Source of the DNA: Betaproteobacteria bacterium
GTDB taxonomy: Bacteria; Pseudomonadota; Gammaproteobacteria; Burkholderiales; SG8-41
DNA: 9,526 nt
Direction of reading: 5' to 3'
Assembly: GCA_025353085.1 (NCBI GenBank)
Contig: JANXRI010000082.1
Location: forward strand, 1-9,526
Within the stretch, counting starts at the first letter, position 1, and the number at the start of each line of letters is the position of its first letter. The translations under genes were made by a program, and so were the position numbers. A model generated the notes under the pieces. That model was not told where the DNA came from. It did no database searches and saw only the letters and a program-made list of their open reading frames with translations. Shown here in pieces: positions 6,134 through 9,526 of the stretch.

Positions 6134-6380
6134 CGATTCCTTGCTCCTCCGGACCAGCATGTTCCACATTGGAAGGTACCCTTCCGTCCGCGTACGCTGG
6201 CTTCGAATTGAGTGTGGTAATCTTGTGAAGAATAACATTGTGCCGTAAGGCGGACGCCAACCGCGCCGACAGTTCCGCGCGAATGGGGGCTTCCCGGTCT
6301 ACGGAATTCCTGTTGCGGTTGCAGACGAATGTCCCTTTCCGTCGCATGGCGCAGCGTTGACGGAGAGGACCGAACAACCG
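6134..6380. promoter_or_regulatory. Shared control region between the divergent catabolic operons
   Basis: These 247 bases separate the starts of the PrpD-type and HyuB genes and must hold both promoters unless the transcripts begin elsewhere. A weak plus-strand candidate is TTGAGT (6208-6213), a 17-base spacer and AATAAC (6231-6236). An inverted repeat at 6171-6185 is a candidate regulator site. Nothing better than that stands out for the minus strand, and no regulator gene lies in the window. Confidence 0.45.
6171..6185. promoter_or_regulatory. Candidate operator, GGAAGG-TAC-CCTTCC
   Basis: A perfect 6-bp inverted repeat with a 3-base centre lies about 40 bases upstream of the PrpD-type start, in the divergent control region. 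It partly overlaps a smaller repeat, TTCC (6162-6165) with GGAA (6171-6174). It could bind a dimeric regulator or form a small hairpin in the leader RNA. Neither is shown. Confidence 0.3.
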
Positions 6381-8099
6381 ATGCCTGCAACAAAAATGGA
6401 TCCTGTAACACTCGAAATCTTGTGGAGCCGCCTGATTGCGATCGCCGAGGAACAATCCGCGATCGTCATCCGCACCGCGTTTTCGAACATAGTGCGCGAG
6501 TCGTACGACTACACCTGCGTGCTTGTCACGCCGGAGGGCGATCTGCTCGCACAACCTTTTCAGTCGCTGCCGGGATTTACGCGCTGCTGCTCGACAGTAA
6601 CCAAGCACTTTATCGCCCGCTGGCCCGACTGGCATCCGGACGACGTGGCGATCACTAACGATCCGTGGCTCGCCGCCGGCCATCTGCACGACGTGGCGCT
6701 GGCGGTGCCGGTATTCCACAAGGGAAAAATCGTCGCTTTCGCGGTCAACATTGCCCACCAGGCGGATATTGGCGGCCGCGGCTATTCGGCGGACGCGAAC
6801 AGCATTTTCGAAGAAGGCCTGGCGCTGCCGCCGATGAAGCTGTACCGCGAAGGCAAAGTCGTTCAGGAAGTCTTCGACATCATCGCCGAAAACGTACGCG
6901 TGCCGGACCAGGTGCTCGGTGACATTCATGCGCAAGTGGGCGCGGCACGGCTGGCGGCGCGCCGGACTTCCGAACTACTGGTGGAAGCAGGCATGGACGA
7001 TCTCGCGGGAATTGCCGCCGAAGTGTTGTCGCGCTCTGAAAAGTCGATGCGCGCGGCGATCAGCAAGGTTCCGGACGGGGTCTATACCAACGAAGGCATC
7101 ATGGATGGCTTCGACGAGCCGCTCGTGATCCGTCTCAAGCTCACGATACGAGGCGACCGCTTGGAATATGACTTCGCAGGCACCTCGGGACAAATCAACA
7201 AAGGCATCAACAGCTGCTACAACTACACGTACGGCTATGCCGCTTTTGCAGCAAAGGCCGTGCTGGAACCCATGATCCCCAATAACGAAGGCGCCTACAG
7301 GCCGATCACCCTGAAGGCACCGGAAGCATCGCTGGTCAACTCGCGCCGGCCGGCACCGGGCAATAGCCGCGGGCGAGTCGGTCACATGATAGTCCCGGTC
7401 GTTTTCGGAGCGCTCGCGAAGGCGATCCCCGATGCAGTGCCTGCAGAATCCGGAAGTCCAGCGCCGCGGTTAAATTTTTTCGGCCCACGCGACGATGGTT
7501 CCGAATTCCAGTCGCTCTTGATAACCAGCGGCGGCCTCGGCGGTTCGCGCACACGTGATGGCCTGCCCGGCAAGTCGTTTCCGACCAATACCAAGATGGC
7601 CTCGCTGGAAATCATGGAAAGCAATGCGCCCCTGCTGTTCGTCAAACGCGAACTGGTAACAGACAGCGGCGGCGCCGGTAAATATCGCGGCGGACTTGCG
7701 CAGGAAATCAGTATCAAGGTGCTCGGCAAACACAACATCTACGTTTCGACGAGTTCCGAGCGCATCAAAAATCCGCCGCGCGGTTATCTGGGCGGCAAGC
7801 ACGGCGCGGCTGCTGCGATGGTGAGGGGAACGGCTGGATACCTAGCACCCAAGGGTCGCACGCAATTGAAGCCGGGCGAGATAGTGACTGTCAGAACGCC
7901 CGGCGGCGGCGGGTTTGGAGCACTGCGTCAACGCGACCGAGCGGCGATTGGCGCGGATATCGACGGCGGCTACATGAGCACTGAAGCGGCACAGCAACTC
8001 TACGACTTCAAGCAATCAAAGTCCAAGCCCGCAAGCACGGCTACGCCCAAGCGAAAATCCGCAGTGGTGAAAAGCGCCAGGCGCGCTGCACGCAAATGA
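6381..8099 (+). CDS. hyuB: Hydantoinase B/oxoprolinase family protein
   Basis: This 572-residue subunit is of the HyuB type, which works with HyuA in ATP-dependent hydrolysis of hydantoin, 5-oxoproline or N-methylhydantoin, or in related acetone or acetophenone carboxylases. Expected motifs occur in order: DPVTLEILWSRLIAIAEE near the N-terminus, VRESYDYTCVL, ITNDPWLAAGHLHD (91-104, ligand residues), HQADIGG (126-132), then in the C-terminal half PGNSRGRVGHM, TSGGLGGSRTRDG, the SGGAGKYRGGL stretch and PGGGGFG near the end of the conserved part. The ATG at 6381 follows GGAGAGGA with an 11-base spacer and fits the family start; a TTG at 6357 in the same frame is less likely. The last 25-30 residues are a Lys/Arg/Ala/Ser-rich tail beyond the family core. 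The stop overlaps the next gene's start (ATGA). Confidence 0.92.
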   Translation: MPATKMDPVTLEILWSRLIAIAEEQSAIVIRTAFSNIVRESYDYTCVLVTPEGDLLAQPFQSLPGFTRCCSTVTKHFIARWPDWHPDDVAITNDPWLAAGHLHDVALAVPVFHKGKIVAFAVNIAHQADIGGRGYSADANSIFEEGLALPPMKLYREGKVVQEVFDIIAENVRVPDQVLGDIHAQVGAARLAARRTSELLVEAGMDDLAGIAAEVLSRSEKSMRAAISKVPDGVYTNEGIMDGFDEPLVIRLKLTIRGDRLEYDFAGTSGQINKGINSCYNYTYGYAAFAAKAVLEPMIPNNEGAYRPITLKAPEASLVNSRRPAPGNSRGRVGHMIVPVVFGALAKAIPDAVPAESGSPAPRLNFFGPRDDGSEFQSLLITSGGLGGSRTRDGLPGKSFPTNTKMASLEIMESNAPLLFVKRELVTDSGGAGKYRGGLAQEISIKVLGKHNIYVSTSSERIKNPPRGYLGGKHGAAAAMVRGTAGYLAPKGRTQLKPGEIVTVRTPGGGGFGALRQRDRAAIGADIDGGYMSTEAAQQLYDFKQSKSKPASTATPKRKSAVVKSARRAARK

Positions 8100-9526
8100 C
8101 TGCGCGTAGCTACCGCATCGGCGTCGACGTCGGCGGCACGTTCACCGATTTCGTGCTCATCGATATCGACTCGGGAGAACTGACGCGCGAAAAATGCCTG
8201 ACCACACCTGACGATCCGGTCATCGGGATCATTCACGGCATAGAGCGTCTGGTGAGCAGCGGCGCGGTTACCCCGGCCCAAATTCGAGGTGTCGCCCACG
8301 CCACCACATTGGTCACGAACACTCTAATCGAACGCAAAGGGGCGCCGACGGGTCTCCTGGCGACCGAGGGATTTCGGGATTCGCTCGAACTCGGCAGCGA
8401 CATGCGTTATGACATGTACGACCTGGCGATCGAATTTCCGGAGCCGTTGGTGCCGCGTCGGCGACGCCTTGGAATCAAAGAACGCATCACCGCCGACAAC
8501 AAGGTGCTGCATGCGCCAGCGTCCGCGGAAATCCGGCGCAAAGTCCGCGCCCTGATAAAAGAAGGCGTCAATTCGATTGCCGTGTGTTTTCTGCACAGCT
8601 ATCGCAATCCCGCGCACGAGCGGCAGGTGGCGAAACTGCTCGGCGCCGAGTTCCCGCAAATTGAAGTCTCGATTTCATCGCAGGTCGCCCCGGAAATTCG
8701 CGAATACGAACGCGCGGTGACGACGGTGGCGAACGCTTATGTAAAGCCCGTCGTGCGGTCATACCTGAACCGGCTCGAGGGTTCGCTCGATAAGATGAAG
8801 GTCCATGCGCCAGTCCTGGTGATGCTGTCGAACGGCGGCATGACCACACCGGCCACTGCGGGCAACGTACCGATCCGCCTCGTCGAGTCGGGGCCTGCGG
8901 CCGGCGTACTGTCGGCGTGCCATGCCGGCGCACGCATCGCGGAGCCAAACCTCCTCGCCTTTGATATGGGAGGAACAACAGCGAAAGCCTGTTTCATCAG
9001 CGAAGGGCAACCTGCATTCACCGGCACCTTTGAAGCGGCGCGCGTCAAGCGCCAATTTCGCGGTTCCGGATTTCCGCTTAAAGTGCCGTCGCTCGAAATG
9101 ATCGAGATCGGCGCCGGCGGCGGATCGATCGCGCGCGTCGATGGCACCGGACTTCTGAAGGTCGGCCCGGATTCCGCCGGCGCCAAGCCGGGGCCGGTCT
9201 GTTACGGTCTCGGTGGCGCGAATCCGACGGTGACGGATGCCGACCTAGTGCTGGGTTATCTCGATCCCGCCTATTTTCTGGGCGGCGACATGAAGCTCAG
9301 CGTTGATCCGGCCGCCGCTGCGATTGCCGCATTAGGCAAGCGTTGCGGGCTCGGCGCGATCAAAACGGCGGCTGGCATTGCGCGCATGGTCAACCAAAAT
9401 ATGGCCACTGCGGTGCGCATACACGCGGCGGAGCGTGGCAAGGATTATCGGCGCTACGCGCTCTTTGCATTTGGCGGAGCGGGTCCGGTGCATGCGTACG
9501 AACTCGCGCGCATTCTCAAATTGCCC
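8096..9526 (+). CDS. hyuA: Hydantoinase A/oxoprolinase family protein, C-terminus beyond the window
   Basis: The gene begins with an ATG overlapping the HyuB stop (ATGA) and stays open for 477 codons to the window end. HyuA-type proteins are usually about 690 residues, so roughly two thirds are present. HyuA is the ATP-binding subunit of the complex, with an actin/ASKHA-like fold. The N-terminal phosphate-binding motif GVDVGGTFTD is at residues 9-18, HATTLVTNTLIERKG follows, then the VAPEIREYERAVTTVANAYV segment. A second nucleotide-binding motif, DMGGTTAK, is at 290-297, after VESGPAAG. EIGAGGGSIA (337-346), AGAKPGPVCYG and the terminal FAFGGAGPVHA are all intact. The substrate (hydantoin, 5-oxoproline, other lactam, or ketone carboxylation) cannot be settled from sequence. 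Confidence 0.92.
   Translation, partial: MTARSYRIGVDVGGTFTDFVLIDIDSGELTREKCLTTPDDPVIGIIHGIERLVSSGAVTPAQIRGVAHATTLVTNTLIERKGAPTGLLATEGFRDSLELGSDMRYDMYDLAIEFPEPLVPRRRRLGIKERITADNKVLHAPASAEIRRKVRALIKEGVNSIAVCFLHSYRNPAHERQVAKLLGAEFPQIEVSISSQVAPEIREYERAVTTVANAYVKPVVRSYLNRLEGSLDKMKVHAPVLVMLSNGGMTTPATAGNVPIRLVESGPAAGVLSACHAGARIAEPNLLAFDMGGTTAKACFISEGQPAFTGTFEAARVKRQFRGSGFPLKVPSLEMIEIGAGGGSIARVDGTGLLKVGPDSAGAKPGPVCYGLGGANPTVTDADLVLGYLDPAYFLGGDMKLSVDPAAAAIAALGKRCGLGAIKTAAGIARMVNQNMATAVRIHAAERGKDYRRYALFAFGGAGPVHAYELARILKLP

Noticed and set aside
6134..6238. 35-codon upstream extension of the PrpD-type protein
   Set aside because: The frame is open, but the strong GGAGGAG lies before the ATG at 6131-6133, and the family's N-terminus starts there.
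6000..6935. 311-codon minus-strand open frame spanning the divergent promoter region
   Set aside because: It is antisense to the well-supported HyuB gene and overlaps the PrpD-type start. Its composition (rich in Arg, His and Cys) is typical of the mirror frame of a GC-rich gene.

Overview
The window looks like a chromosomal accessory region of a proteobacterium. A betaproteobacterium of the Burkholderiales type is the best guess. The case rests on a Bug-type periplasmic binding protein with no transporter beside it, encoded next to MmgE/PrpD, Ldh-type and hydantoinase genes, plus a moderately high GC content. This is inference; there is no rRNA or other taxonomic marker.

Left third (1-2.6 kb), mobile-element debris around a toxin-antitoxin pair. 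Positions 1-1162 hold one insertion sequence with an integrase-core (rve, DDE) transposase on the minus strand. It is disabled by three in-frame stops and a frameshift, and its 3' end runs off the left edge. Its inner terminal repeat is at 1143-1162. Next comes a compact minus-strand operon, a Phd/YefM-like antitoxin and a PIN-domain (VapC-like) toxin joined by a GTGA overlap. A good sigma70-type promoter and two palindromic operators spaced 11 bp apart precede it. Beyond it, 2087-2258 is a remnant of the 3' end of the same insertion sequence in the same orientation. It breaks off at a fragment of an IS66-family transposase (about 2267-2617).

Middle (2.7-6.1 kb), a minus-strand catabolic operon read MmgE/PrpD protein -> Bug/TctC periplasmic binding protein -> Ldh_2-family oxidoreductase. 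The first two genes overlap by ATGA and the last two are 25 bp apart.

Right third (6.4 kb to the end), a divergent plus-strand operon of hydantoinase B/oxoprolinase and hydantoinase A/oxoprolinase. These also overlap by ATGA, and the A gene is cut by the right edge. The two operons share a 247-bp control region (6134-6380).

Taken together, the right two thirds look like an uptake-and-degradation locus for an organic acid, lactam or cyclic amide. The binding protein captures the substrate, HyuA/HyuB carries out an ATP-dependent amide-ring or related reaction, the PrpD-type enzyme dehydrates, decarboxylates or isomerises a carboxylate, and the Ldh-type enzyme performs an NAD(P)-linked redox step. 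The true substrate cannot be read from sequence. The least ordinary points are the absence of the Ldh family's usual catalytic histidine, the paired operators of the toxin-antitoxin operon, and that operon's position between two same-orientation copies of one insertion sequence.
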